DNA of 64,000 nucleotides from Hemibagrus wyckioides (GCF_019097595.1 NC_080717.1:28342876-28406875), one strand, 5' to 3'. Shown: positions 24,200 to 37,989, numbered from the stretch's first letter. Translations and numbers: made by a program. Notes: generated from the sequence alone by a model not told the origin.

Positions 24200-24288
24200 C
24201 TGGGAAAAGAGAACGACAGAGGGTTTTTGTTATTAAAAAAAAAGAAATGAGAAATCTAATCTGTTTATATACATATATATACACGGTA

Positions 24289-24789
24289 TACACTATATTG
24301 CCACCCCTCCAAATCACTGAGTTCAGGTGTTGTTTTTCAGGGGTTGGACTCGGCCCCTTAGTTCCAGTGAAAGGAACTCTTAATGCTTCAGCTTCATACC
24401 AAGACATTTTGGACAATTTCATGCTCTTTGTGGGAACAGTTTGGGGATGACCCCTTCCTGTTCCAACATGACTGTACACCAGTGACCAGAGCAAGGTCCA
24501 TAAAGACATGGATGAGTGAGTTTGGTGTGGAGGAACTTGACCTCAACCCCATAGAACACCTTTGGGATGAATTAGAGTGGAGACTGTGAGCCAGGCCTTC
24601 TCATCCAACATCAGTGTCTGACCTCACAAATGCGCTTCTAGAGGAACAGTCAAAAATTCCCATAAACACACTCCTAAACCTTGTGGAAAGCCTTCCCAGA
24701 AGAGTTGAAGCTGTTATAGCTGCAAAGGGCGGGACAACTCCATGTGCATGTAAAGGCAGACGTCCCAAAACTTTTGGCAATTTAGTGTA
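24289..24789 (+). mobile_element. Family-A Tc1 copy next to the E7 acceptor
   Basis: Left end TACACTATATTGCC is joined directly to CCTCCAAATCACTGAGTTC, so 15-20 bp of the TIR are deleted; the right end is TTTTGGCAATTTAGTGTA. Plus-strand body: [37 protein letters not shown] (the SPD part is deleted) and PINTLLNLVESLPRRVEAVI. It lies 90 bp upstream of E7 and opposite in orientation to every other family-A copy in introns 6 and 7 except the small end fragment. Confidence 0.9.
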
Positions 24790-26988
24790 TTAGGAATACA
24801 ACACATAGGGGCATCAGTTAGAGGAAAATAATCCTCAGTATAACAGAGTGGGATTCATTTTATGCCACAATAAATCGCCAATGAATTCAAAACACATTTT
24901 TTATCTAGTAATAAGGAATACACAAATACTTTTTTTTTTTTTTACTGTTCCAGAATGTACATTACTTATTTTAAAGCATCTACTCTATAATCAGTTTCAA
25001 TTTCCTTCAGCAGCCTCACTTTTTTCTTTTTCTAAAGGTTAAAGACAAAGCACAACTTGGGATTTTAACAAGAAACCAGAAAGCACAAGGTCCTCTGTCC
25101 CGAAGACTTCTCAGTGATGGGAAACACTGAGACCGGAGGCTCTTGTGGAAAAGTTAAACAAACAGAAATGATCCTTTCAGAAATCATAACCAGAATTATT
25201 TGTTAATATAGAAATGTTAATATATTAAAACAAAGGGACTAATGTATAAATCTGTGATTTGTCCTGCGGCTGATTGAGACAAATCATTCCACAGCGTTGT
25301 GGTATAAATTAAAATAACACAATACTGTTATAATAAGGGCTTCAGTGTGCTATCTTTATTACAGTTCTTCTCAGGAGGATAGCACTAACTGCTCCTTCCT
25401 GTATACACAAGCTAACAGATAACAACGATTCATTAGCGTCGGTCTGACCAATAGGCAAGAGAAGAACACCATCTTTTCCACTCAGTCTCTCTGAGGTTGT
25501 CACTGGGTGGCTGTGCCTGAATTCAAACCTGCCATTTTCTTATGACTGGGTAAAAGCTCAGGAGACTCAAGAGTTTATATTTGACGAGTCTGTCACTGCG
25601 ACTTAATCCATTTCCTAGCACGTCACCGAGTCCACCGAGTCGCACTCTTCCTCTCAGGTAAACCCAGCACACTTTCACAAAGTCTGACCAAACTCTTCGG
25701 CTCCACTTTCCAGTGACATCTGAAACCCAGTCGAGATGTTCCCTCTGCCTCGGTCCACGGCTGTGTGAGAAATCCCGTGTGAATGCATGATTAGCAGCTA
25801 TATTTATGTCTCTGTTGCGACACTGAAGCAGGCCGTGGAAGAACTTACAGCACATTTCAAGAACACTGGGCCATTTGAGGTCTCGGTGCACACACGCCAC
25901 GTTTCCGTGTCTCCACATCCATGGTGTGTTACAGGGTTAAAAATACTACAGAGATTCAACACCGTAATGGTGGTGATAAACACTGCCTCGTACGTGACGT
26001 CACTATTATCTCGCACCGGGTTTCGCTTTCATCCAACGACCCTCTGAGTGAAGTGGCCGAACCTGAAAAATAATCCAACTTCAGATGCTGTCAGAATCGA
26101 GGAACCTTGCGGTCTTGGAGGACAGCTTGAGAACAGCTTGAGAAGGCAACATCCCACTGCTAATGCCATGGTGGAATTCAGCATTTAGCCTGGTAATGAT
26201 ATCGACGCTAAAACTCTGTAATCAAGAGTAAGTGCCGGGTGTTTTGTCATTAAAGACGGCTGTGTGTGATGTTTCCAGAACCTTGTGTGTGTTCCCATGG
26301 ACACGGCGAGCCACGGTCCTGTATACTTCTCTGAACCTGATACAAACTGGTCAACGCTGAACACACTTGAAAGCGTAAAGCTAAGGAAGCTGCGTGTTCA
26401 CCTTGTGTTATAATTACGGTTATTACAACATGACAGCTGGGAGATTCTGCTCGTGGCGCTTTATCTCCATGGAATTAACTGTTGCTATGGCGAGGCACCG
26501 ACGCCAAAATGGATATACTGATATACTGACCATAACTAGCAGTTATTAGCTAAACCAGATTTGAATTTTTATCTTTTGCACCTTAGCTTCTCTTTACTAA
26601 GGCTCCTCTTTTCTTTCTGCTTTAATTATTAAAGAAATTCCACATGTGTAAATGTGTAGCGTTGCATTTTGCCTATTTATTCGATTCGTTGTTTTCCTGT
26701 ACATTTCACCACCAGGACATGTTACTGCATGACCCAGATGCGTTCATTTATAATATATTTGTTTTTATGTTTAATTAAAGGGACCTGACAAATACGCAAA
26801 AACTTATAAGACCTCAATAATTAATATGATTCTTTTGATAATGGTGTTTTTTGAATAGAACAAAATTTTTTAACAATCTGCAGACCCCCAGCTAGGGTTT
26901 GTGGACCCCACGAAGACAACCACTGCTCTGTATTGTTGAGTATAAGGAAGTAATAAAACACTTGGGGCATGCTGTTATAGGAAAACAA

Positions 26989-26989
<1 letters not shown>

Positions 26990-27023
<34 letters not shown>
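26990..27023. repeat. (CA)n microsatellite
   Basis: About 17 CA units. Confidence 0.9.
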
Positions 27024-27026
<3 letters not shown>

Positions 27027-28384
27027 AAAAAAAAATATCTAAAAGTCTCTAGAAATTAATTAAACTAAAAAAATGTCTATTTTTTGGGCATTCCAGAAAA
27101 ACCAGAAAACGCAGAAACAAACCCCGAACTTCTCAGAGACTCTATCACTTCATATCACCATGAAGTACTATGTACTATGAAGTCATACTAGCGGTTGCCA
27201 TGGCAACAATGTTTATCAGTAGAATAACTAGATTTTCGGATCAGCTTTCTTGTGGCTAAAACGAAATGTTCTGGAGGGAGATTTTGGTGTTTGCGTATAA
27301 AATACAGCGGTGTGTGTCTGCATCATATCATGTGAGATGAAGCAGAAGCAGTGTGTGATCCTCATCACGGATCACCTGAGCTCTAAAGTGACTGGGTCGC
27401 TCCATAAATTTGCGTAAACCCTTCAGATTTGTTTCTTTGTAAACGTCTACAGAATTCAGATTTAGACAGAAACTTTTCTCCATATCAATAAAGTTATTCT
27501 TTCTTAAAAAACATTGTTTTTTTTATTTTCAAACTGTTTATTTTAAGCCATAGATTATGTTAGAGCGCCTGCTGTACAAGCCACTGGGATTCTTTTGGTT
27601 ACTATAGAAACGATAACTTATTAGAACGAGTGCAGTTACTGCTACAGCTAGAGCTACTGTCAGAGGGCATAAAAATATCCTAAATTAAATGAATAAATAA
27701 ATAAATAAATCAGTGCTTTAGAAACATTCTGGAAAATAAGAGTTTGACCAAAATGTGAATTGATTTTACAAAAAATAAAAAAAATAATAATAGAAAGTAA
27801 ACAAACAAATAAACAAACAAACAAACAAACAAATAAATAAAAATAAATTGGTCAAATCCAATTAATCAGACTGTAGATAAAAAGTCAGACCTTGCCAATT
27901 TGATAACAAGTATTTGACATTTTTCTCAGTTCAGTTTCAGTCCTGTGGACATTTGTGATGTTGACCGAATATGCTGTTGATTCATTTTCTTCTGAAGCAA
28001 AGCCAACCTGATCTTAGACACGACTGGACATGTTTTTTCCATCTGAAGTATATAATTAGCTGAGAAGAAATAACCTTACATGTATTTTGCAGTAGAGTTT
28101 TCACATTTTGTGATAGGTATAGGCATCTGATAGGTATATAAAAATACTCTGAGCTCTGGAAATAAAAGAACAATTAAATAGAGGAGAGAGATTAAAAAAA
28201 ATGAAGTGAAAGATCTCTCCATGCAACCTGAGAACAGGAAATGAGGTCACGGGGTAAGTGACACTTTACACGTCGACTGCCAGTTATTTCATTTGTAGTC
28301 TCTCGAGGCTCTAATTAAACCCCTGGTACAATTGGAAGTGATGCAATCAGCGAAACAACGAGAAGAACGACGTTATCACATCAT

Positions 28385-28421
<37 letters not shown>
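28385..28421. repeat. (CA)n microsatellite
   Basis: About 18 CA units, 120 bp before the long pyrimidine tract. Confidence 0.9.
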
Positions 28422-28423
<2 letters not shown>

Positions 28424-28540
28424 CAAGAGCTACAAACAAAGTGTTGTTCGGTCAAGTTTTAAATCCATACCAAGATTTCCAAAAATCAAACAAAAAGTTG
28501 TTCTGTGAATCTTCAGCAAACTCAAACATCAGTGGCTTCC

Positions 28541-28554
28541 TCTCTCTCTCTCTC

Positions 28555-28596
<42 letters not shown>

Positions 28597-29373
28597 TCTC
28601 TCTCTCTCCTCTCTCTCCTCTCTCCCTCTCACCTTCTTTCTTCAGAGCGTTCAGTATGGACTTCATGTCTCCTGCTGGTTTATCAAGCCGACTGGAGAAC
28701 AGAGTTCCGGGCCGGAGGTTCCCGAGGTGAACGAGGGATAAATGAGGGATGATGGAGAGATGGAGGGAGCGGGAGATCACTGCACACGCTCGGCCCTCCA
28801 CACATCCTGCCTTGTGTGTGACTCTGAGAGGAAGGAGCCAAGCACATAAGCATCACACGTTCACTCCGAGCTCCCTCCTTCTTTCCCTCCCTCCCTCCCT
28901 CCCTCCCTCCCTCCCTCCCTTCCTCTCTCACACTCTCTTTCTCCCTCCCTCCTTCCTGTCCTCTTTCTGTTCCACCTCTCTTCCTTCTTCTGTCTTTCTC
29001 CTTCTCTTTCCTCTTCACCTTTCCTTCTGTTCTCTTTCCATCATCTCTCCGTTCTCTACCTTACCCGCTCTTCTTCACTCCTTTTGTTTCTCTTTCCACT
29101 TCACCATCTCTCAATTCTTTCTTTCATTCGCTTTTTCTTTTCCATACTCCTTGTGTTTTTTTAATACTTATGCTGTCCTTCTTTCTGTCTTTCTCCTTCT
29201 CTTTGCATCCCTCCATCTCTCTGTCACCTCCTAATCTTCCTCTCTTTCTACATCTCTGAACAATCTCTCTTGTTCTGCTTCATTTCCCTTTCCTTCTGTT
29301 TTCTTTCCCCTTCTCCTTGAATCCCTCCATCTCTCCACTTCACTTCTTATTCTTTCTCTCTTTCTACATCTTT

Positions 29374-29420
<47 letters not shown>

Positions 29421-30515
29421 CTCTTTCTCCATATGTTCTTCTTCCACAATCTTTCCTCTCTCCATCTTTCTCATTTTCTTCATTTTTCTTCTCTGTGCTT
29501 AATCGTTCTCTCTTTCTACATTTCTGAACTCTCTCTAGCTCTCTCTCTTCTTCTTGTACTTGTCTCTTTTCCTCTTCCATCATGTCTTCTCCTTCCTCTA
29601 TCCTTCCACCTCTTTTCACTTTCTCACACTTGATTTTTCCCCCATTATCCCCCCAGACATTATCTTGTCATCTTTCTCCACCCCCTCATCCCTCCTTTGT
29701 CCCGTTTCTCCTCATCTCTTCCTTTCTCCCTCTATCCTGTCCCCTCTTCACCATCCCTCCTCCTTTCTCTTTCTCTCCATCTGTCTTTCACTCCTCGTTC
29801 TCACTTCCTCTTCCGTCATCTCTGTCTCAATCCGATTTCCATTCTCTTTTTTTCTCCTCCTCCTCTCTTCTTTCTCATTCTCATTCTATCCTTTCGTTTC
29901 TCCTGTGTCTTCATCCTGCACTTCTTTCTTTACCTCTCTTACTAACCTGCACCCCCCCATCTTTCCTTCTCTGTTAACTTCCTTCCCTCAGTCTGTCTCA
30001 ATTTCCTCTTGTCTTCATTCCCTCTTTCTTTTCTTAACCTTTTCTCTCTTTCTTCTTCTTTGCCATCTCTCCCTATCTTCCATTTCTCTTCCTTTCCTCT
30101 TCTAGCCATCACCCCTTTATCTTTTTCTTTCCCTTCATTTCTGCTTCCCCCTTAGGTTCTCTTTTCCCCTCCCTTCTGCTCTTCCCTAGATATCTCTCCT
30201 TTATCTACTTTATTCTTTCCTTTTCAAGCTTCTATTCAAACTTTTCTCATTTTCTTTCCTCCATTCTTCTTCTCTCGTCACATCCCTACATCTCTTTTAC
30301 TTCTTTTCCCCATCCTTCCCCAAGCATTCACTCCCTCTTTCTTTCTCTTTTCTGTTCTTTTTTTGATCAACTCTGATCAGCATCTCCACCTCCTTCTCTT
30401 TCCATCCCCCCTGCTCTTTTTTCTCCCTTTGTACATGCATACGTATTCTTGTACTTTTGCAATTTTCTTCCATCATTGCATCTTTCCCTTTTCCATAACA
30501 GTCGTCCTTTTCCCT

Positions 30516-30553
<38 letters not shown>

Positions 30554-30560
30554 GCTTGCT
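28541..30560. repeat. 2-kb polypyrimidine region
   Basis: Plus strand is overwhelmingly C/T: a pure CT run (28541-28632), CCCT runs (about 28885-28920), degenerate TTCTCC/TCTTTC words for 1.5 kb, further CT runs at 29380-29418 and 30518-30551. The only non-pyrimidine break of note is at 28640-28860. Several Ser/Leu/Phe frames across it are compositional. Confidence 0.9.
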
Positions 30561-32730
30561 ACCTTCCTCCTCTCATATTAAAACTCCAGCACTGAGATTC
30601 ACACTCAAGGATCTTAGCCGTGTTTCTGGATCATGGATAAGAACTTTCTTGAGGGAAGAAAGGAAGAAGGAAGGAAAGAAAGAAAGCGGAAGTGTCCTAA
30701 CGTGCACTAGAAGTTCAGCGGTGAGAAGTTCACTAAAGTTGGCCTCGTCACAGATCAACGTGACGGCGTGAGGAGAAGTCGATCGCACACTGATGCAATC
30801 AGCTGAGGAACAATGCAAGGTGGCGTAACAAGCGAATGAGAACGTGTGCTGGAATGAAAAAGGTCTTGGAGCCATTTTAACCCTCTCTCCTCCCTCCAAC
30901 AGCTGTACATGTGCGAGAATTAAAAAAAGAAGAGAGAAACAAACCCCAAGTGTTGCTAGGCAACCCATGGATGGATGTCTAAATTAGTCAGTGCAAGTTG
31001 CCTGGTTGTGAATTCTCCATGTATGTGGGCTGTCCTTTCTCGCTAGCAATTCACAACCTCTCTCTCTCTCTCTCCCCTGTTTCTCTCTCTACCTCCCCCT
31101 CTCTCTAGATCCTTTTTTTTTATAGAAGAGGAAAAAAAAAAGCACGGTGGTAGAGAAAGGCCTTCTTCCATTTTGAGATCTGTGCCAGGTTGTGATGTCA
31201 CACGGACAGCCTATTTTTATTTAGTGATTAATACACAGAAGCTAAATAACAGTCACTGAAGATGAAATATAAAGACTATATCAAAGCCTCGGATACTGTA
31301 CACACAACTGTGAACTATACACAAGAACAAAACCTGCCATTAAACCTCTAGGCTGCTTCCAAATCACGTACTTTTTTACTACGCCACTGTGTAATATAAA
31401 TAGTGTGAGTGAAAATGACAACAAGTGTGCTTCAGGAACCTGGAGGATGGACTGATTCAACTGGACATTGAGGTGTAGAATGTCGGACACTTCATGCGCT
31501 CAGCGCTCACGGATTTTCTTACATCTAACAAGAGGGGCGGGGATAAGCTTTTTTTTACGTAGCAGAAGAGGGGTGGAGCAACCAGGCATTCACGCTGGAC
31601 GAGGAAAGATATGGCCAATGACACTTCGGTGGATGTCTTACAAAAATCTTTGAAATGAGCTCACTTTGTGTGATTTATTTTATTTTACAAAATTCGCCGT
31701 ATTCTGATAAAGCTAGTAGATTACGCGTGTCGTCATTCACTGTCGCCTTGGAAACGGCTTATATGTCTATTTAGTACAAACGTGTTGCTGTTCCATTTGA
31801 GACAATTTTACACTACTATATAAATAAAAAAGAAAAATCAGGGTTTGAACTCCCACTGTGTTTACCTCATATTACTTCCTGATTTGTTTTCACTCCGCCC
31901 AGCTCCGCCCTGGCCACGCCCCTTGACACACTTGTTTCTTGTTCCATGGATTTGTGCCTTGATGAAAGCATTTTGTAGACGCTTGTGGACGATCATGAAT
32001 TCTTATAAAAAATGTGAAAGTCTTTGATTTAGTTAGTTAGTTTAGTTAAAAAAAAAATTAAGTTTGGAGATATAAAAAGCGTCATGATGCACTTTTCTGA
32101 AATACTATAAAAGTGTTTTAATAATGTTTTAAAATAATCACAAACTCAATTTACGCTTCATCATTGTTTCTGTCATTGTGACACTACAATTTTTGCTGCC
32201 ATAGTTTACAAGTAAACTTACATAAATCATAAATCGTAATAAATCGTGTAGTCAGATTGTGCTACAAGAGCGTTATCACACACCTCTAGCTAACTGGAGC
32301 ATGAACAGTCACTCTGAGAAGTCTACATACAGCCCTGGTTATACTGTATGTGTAATATTTTGTAGTAGAATAAAAAGAAATGGAATGAAATAAGGAAAAA
32401 TGAAACAAAACTATGACTCACGCTCGAATAAAAACATCTGGATTTTAGGCAAATTAGTGGTATTTACATGCTATGTAAGGTATTACGGCAAGTTAAGGTA
32501 AGCCTTGTATTATAATCCAGTATAGATGAAATGATAATATTAGCTTTTAAAAGTGGCAAGTGTTCCTATTATAGACAGAAAAAACAACAGGATTGTTTAC
32601 TAATCACTTTTAAATCAAAATCATAACTCTATCTACAGTATGTTCAAGGCTTTACCCATGATACCTTTCTCATATAATCTGTCCTGCTTCTCTGTCTGAG
32701 TCACGATATTATATTAGACAGCACAAGCAA

Positions 32731-32732
32731 AC

Positions 32733-32762
<30 letters not shown>
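32731..32762. repeat. (CA)n microsatellite
   Basis: About 15 CA units. Confidence 0.9.
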
Positions 32763-32763
<1 letters not shown>

Positions 32764-33560
32764 ACACATGTACATGGTATCTATAGTAATTAATCTTTCC
32801 TCTAAACTCTAATCTAGACTCGGCCCTGAGCTTGTTAACACTCGTTTTCACCCAATTAAAAGATTTTCATCTGTACAGAGCAAAGCCACGCTGGATAAAA
32901 GCGACAGAGAGAGCTCTCCGCTCTCGTTACATCAATACATCAATACTCATTAAAGCACCAGATAGCGTCTGAAATAAAGGGTTAAACTCCATTACTCAGT
33001 GCAAAGAGGATGTGAGGAGCAGCTACACTCAAAATTATCCAGCAAATCCCTTTGAATGCCATTCTTTTCAGCTTTTAAGAGCTTTTAATGAAAATGTAAA
33101 GTGTGTATGATGTGTTATTGTACAAGATTGTAATATCAGACTTTAAGGGATGCACATGCACATTTTTCTGGGTATCTGATCTCATTTCACTGCTTGCTGT
33201 TATTCAAGCTGGAGTACATTAACATTGTTCGCTCCTAACACCGAGTCTGAGTAGAAGACCCAGAGTGCCGTGCCATACCATGCATGCGCATCACGCTGAT
33301 CCCACGTTCCTTAAGCCAATTAGCACACGAGACTGGGAACTATGGCAACCACAGAGCGGCACTAAAGGGGCATCATATACGCGCAAATCTGCCGAGAGTG
33401 CATTATATAGGAAGAGACGAGTTAATAGTGCGCTCTTGTTTATTTACAGGGTTGGATATTTCTTGCTTGGGTTTGAACTCCAGTTCTGGACTCAGAAGTG
33501 TGGCTTTTAAAGCGAGTTTGTATAGTGACTAAGATGTAAAATGCCAAGGAAAGAAACCTT

Positions 33561-33693
33561 GTGAAGAACTCATGTTAATGCTGATTCTGATAGAAAGGTG
33601 TCAGAATACACAGTGCAGGACGGGTCAGGGTTGTTTTGGTAGCACCAAAACAATATCAGGCGGGTGGTCATAATGTTATGCCAGATCAGTGTA
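33561..33693 (+). mobile_element. Family-B Tc1 copy, 3' tail only
   Basis: Starts at the codons for EE(L)MLILIES-like GTTAATGCTGATTCTGATAG, carries the same deletion junction (ACACAGTGCAGGACGGGTCA) as the copy at 11026, and ends with the TIR GGTCATAATGTTATGCCAGA and GTGTA. Confidence 0.85.
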
Positions 33694-35030
33694 ATATACC
33701 TAAAATAATATTAAAACAAACAATATGGTGAGTTGATATAATTGTGATATAACCGTGACGAACACAAATAGTCCAGGATTCAGTAGAATCAAGTGAATCT
33801 GTGGATAAGAGTTTGAGATGAGGTTACAGCAGGCAGCAGTTCCTACATCCTTACAACTTTACAGTATACAGCTGAGATTATCAACTGAGGAATTGATGCC
33901 ACTTGGGCATAAACTGTCATCCATGGGCATCAGATGACCCAAACACACAAGTATACATATGGTAAACACACTCAGGATGCTAGGGATCCTTTAATCTGTG
34001 CACTGGGGCAATGAAAGCAGGTCCATGGTTCCAAAAGAGTCCTGAAGGTGCAAGCTGACACTGTTATCTGTAGCACAATAAGGGAATGTCTTTAGAAGCT
34101 AGTTCCTTTCTCAGATCTAACAGTGGACATAAAATGAAAGAAAAATGAAACAAAACCTCTTATTTGGAAATACTTTCTCTATCGCTCCTCCTCTCACTCC
34201 AAGAAATCTTCCTCATTGGACAGAGTGACAATTTTGTTAACTTCCCTCCAGCCTTTGGAGGTCCTGAAGAGCCAAGTCAAGAAGAAACACACACACCTCT
34301 CAGACTAGAAGATGCTTGAGATGGCAAAGAAACCGAGTTTTCAGCTCCTTTTCTCTTTCACTCCTGTCAATCACAGCAATGCTAGCCAATTGTAGGAAGT
34401 TTCTAACACATTATGATAACACAAAAAACAATGTTTTGGCAATGTTTTGAGCTCTGGAATGCTAGATCACCAGATCTTCAACTTCACTGCCACACTAGAT
34501 TTTGTGGTGTTGAGGTCAGGGTTCCATCCACAGCCCTTCCTCAGGGGTAGATGAGGGGCCTACCCCTAAACCATTCTTTATGACATTCGTTTTCCAGTAA
34601 ACCACACCAAACACCGAGGTGCCGATATATTATTAGGTTTCGTGTTGTCATCTCTTTTGAATTCTGGAATAATTGATGTACTCGGCATGCCAGGATCGCT
34701 ATTCTACTCCTTGCTGACCGAGTCAAATGGATCGTTAATTGTGCTTAACTTGATTGGATACTGTAATGTGACATCCCAAATCCCTCTCCTCATTTCTCCA
34801 GTAGCTTCATTTTGTTTATGCAAAGGAAATGACTCTGTAATGTAGATACCTGCTCTGCTGGCTTATTAGGCTTTGCATAGCACCGCTGTCAATCCTACAG
34901 AGGATCAATCCTGTATATCCTGTGAGCTCCTGCAGGAGTGATAGAGTGCTTGAGTCAGGAAAAATAACTGTCTGAATCATTCATCTCTAATGTGAGATGT
35001 TTAAGAGTATATGTTAATATGAAAAAAGTT

Positions 35031-35142
35031 GAGAGAGAGAGAGAGAGAGAGATAGAACACACTAACTCTAGTGTTACTGCTGATGTTATCTATAGCATCA
35101 TCATCTCTAATATTAGAGATTGAAGAGTATGAGAGTGAGAGT

Positions 35143-35188
<46 letters not shown>
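35031..35188. repeat. Two (GA)n runs in a short duplication
   Basis: GA runs at 35031-35052 and 35130-35188. Both are preceded by similar TCTAATNTNAGAT-type sequence and followed by similar TACTG(C/T)TGATGTTA sequence, which suggests a local duplication of about 120 bp. Confidence 0.75.
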
Positions 35189-35192
<4 letters not shown>

Positions 35193-35726
35193 ACTATTTG
35201 CTGGTGTTACTGTTGATGTTAGCACTAAGGTATTGTGTTGAAGGTGTGAGTCCTGTGATAGCGGGAAAAACGGGGCAGCTGGTAAAAGGCGATGAAACCA
35301 AATAACACCCAGTTTTCAACACCTTCCATTTCAGACCAACGTTCTCACAAAGTACAGCACCGTCAACATCTGACTTTAGTTTGAAAATAAAAAAGCAAAA
35401 AAACCTTAGAAATATTTTTGGGGTAAAGCTACTCAAACATGTCACTGTTTCTATAGTAACAGATCATATCCAGGGAGTCGAATGGCAGACGATTGTCAGA
35501 ATCTAAGACTATTTATAAACAGAATATAAAAGTGTGCTGATGTTCCACAGCGTTCTACAACATTAAAGTTAATTACAAACCATCAACTTGTGCAGCATGT
35601 CATAAACAAAATAAACATTAATAAACAAAACATGCTAACTGTTAGCAAGTCGAAATCTGGTATAAGCGGAATAAAACACTCCAGTGCAGTTGTACAAAAA
35701 TAAGACACTTTTTACTGGATTATTTT

Positions 35727-35781
35727 CAGAATCTTTACACAGAATCTTTACACAGAATCTTTACACAGAATCTTTACACAG
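35727..35781. repeat. 15-bp tandem repeat, about 3.5 copies
   Basis: Unit CAGAATCTTTACACA repeated without change. Confidence 0.9.
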
Positions 35782-35914
35782 CTTATAAATGTGATTTTCA
35801 TGTCATGAGAAGCCCACACTGTTGAAGCAGGGGATGGGAAGGGACAGGAAATTAATAGATTTGAACAAAATAATGCATTAGGGGGGTATGAATACTTATG
35901 CAAGGCATGGTATG

Positions 35915-36466
35915 TACACTATATTGCCAAAGTATTGGGACGTCTGCCTTTCCATGCACATGAATGTAATATGGAGTTGTCCCGCCCCTTTGCAGCTATA
36001 ACAGCTTCAACTCTTCTGGGAAGGCTTTCCACAAGGTTTAGGAGTGTGTTTATGGGAATTTTTGACCATTCCTCTAGAAGCACATTTGTGAGGTCAGGCA
36101 CTGATGTTGGACGAGAAGGTCTGGCTCACAGTCTCCACTCTAATTCATCCCAAAGGTGTTCTATGGGGTTGAGGTCAGGACTCTGTGCAGGCCAGTCAAG
36201 TTCCTCCACACCAAACTCACTCATCCATGTCTTTATGGACCTTGCTTTGGTCACTGGTGTGCAGTCATGTTGGAACAGGAAGGGGTCATCCCCAAACTGT
36301 TCCCACAAAGTTGGGAGCATGAAATTGTCTAAAATGTCTTGGTATGAAGCTGAAGCATTAAGAGTTCCTTTCACTGGAACTAAGGGGCGGAGCCCAACCC
36401 CTGAAAAACAACACCTGAATTCAATGATCTGGAGGGGTGTCCCAATACTTTTTGCAATATAGTGTA
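35915..36466 (-). mobile_element. Family-A Tc1 copy
   Basis: TIRs TACACTATATTGCCAAAGTA and TACTTTTTGCAATATAGTGTA-type end. The minus-strand frame from about 36470 to 36126 is open and continuous: [66 protein letters not shown] is present, so the frame that is broken in the 14533 copy is intact here. HTH and first catalytic Asp are missing. It sits about 10 bp beyond a Tc1-type terminus GTATGAATACTTATGCAAGG. Confidence 0.92.
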
Positions 36467-37392
36467 TTTCTAGAGCCACAGTTAACTTTGAAAAAAATAA
36501 ATAAAAATTCATGAAAATTATTTTAAATTAGTATACAGTATAAAATGAATGACTGTGATATTTTGAAATAATAAATATGTAGATAGTGTTTTTATTTTAT
36601 TTTATAATTTCTAATACCAGCGTTGATGCTAGTTACACTGGTCTTGTCTTCCCAAAGGCAGCAAAATTAAGCCAGCAAAGTGACCAGTGATGCCGTTTAT
36701 AAATCAGGTTATGCAAGCAAACTGCAACGGCAAGTGTTACATGTGAGAAGTATAGTGAGAAAAACCAGGACGACTGACTGACAAAGGGGGAAAAAAAACT
36801 TGTCAAGCGTGTGATCATGTTCTGATCCCAAATTTACTCCAGTACAGAAATCGAGAGCTGATTTCGGCCTAAATATGCAGATATAAAGAGTAGGAATACT
36901 GTTCATCTCGTGTGTGTGCATGTGTGCATGTGTGTGTGCCTTCTTCTCAAATGGTCTATATTGTATGTAGGTCAGATCCACTGAGTGCTTCTCTCTCTCA
37001 CTCTCACACGATGTGTGCTCACACTCCGCTATATGATCATCCAGAACCATCTATATGGGCAGAACACACTGACAACTTGCATCATGTTAACACTAAACAC
37101 AGGAAACTCAGGCTAGGAAAAGTACCGTGTTTACTCGTAGATAAACGTCTTGTGCAGCTTTAAATTCTTCAATCAGAGAAGAACAATAAGCATGAAAATG
37201 ATAAAACTGTAATACAAGTAAAGACGTATGTCTTTAGTCAGTCACACAGTGATTTTAGTTACGGATAACAAATTAGTGGCTTTAAAATGAAGGAACCAAG
37301 GAATATTAGCATGAGGTTATTTAAAACCTTTGATCAAAGAGTGAAATATCTAGCATAATGATTCAAACTAGCTGGCCTTAGATAGCAGCAGA

Positions 37393-37931
37393 TACACTAT
37401 ATTGCCAAAAGTTTTGGGACGTCTGCCTTGACATGCACATGAATGTAATATGGAGTTGTCCCGCCCCTTTGCAGCTATAACAGCTTCAACTCTTCTGGGA
37501 AGGCTTTCCACAAGGTTTAGGAGTGTGTTTATGGGAATTTTTGACCATTCCTCTAGAAGCACATTTGTGAGGTCAGACACTGATGTTGGACGAGAAGGTC
37601 TGGCTCACAGTCTCCACTCTAATTCATCCCAAAGGTGTTCTATGGGGTTGAGGTCAGGACTCTGTGCAGGACAGTCAAGTTCCTCCACACCAAACTCACT
37701 CATCCATGTCTTTATGGACCTTGCTTTGGTCACTGGTGTGCAGTCATGTTGGAACAGGAAGGGGTCATCCCCAAACTGTTCCCACAAAGTTGGAAGCATG
37801 AAATTGTCCAAAATGTCTTGGTATGAAGCTGAAGCATTAAGAGTTCCTTTCACTGGAACTAAGGGGCGGAGCCCAACCCCTGAACTCAAAGATCTGGAGG
37901 GGTGTCCCAAAACTTTTGGCAATATAGTGTA
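37393..37931 (-). mobile_element. Family-A Tc1 copy
   Basis: TIRs TACACTATATTGCCAAAAGT and ACTTTTGGCAATATAGTGTA. Same structure and TTGGGA-type insertion (TTGGAA here) as the copy at 35915; about 30 bp of the CTGAAAAACAACACCTGAA leader is deleted. The two copies are direct repeats 0.9 kb apart. Confidence 0.92.
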
Positions 37932-37989
37932 AATTACAGTGATGGGTATTAGAGCTCATTCTGACTGTGACCTTATGTAAAGTTCAGAT

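Noticed and set aside
23793..24509. 238-codon frame joining shank E7 with transposase-like antisense sequence
   Set aside because: The frame reads through the E7 acceptor into the neighbouring Tc1 copy by chance; the splice acceptor at 24200 and phase match with E6 define the true exon start.
28749..30105. Several Ser/Phe/Leu-rich frames of 80-183 codons
   Set aside because: Stop codons are rare in C/T-only sequence, so long frames are expected by composition.
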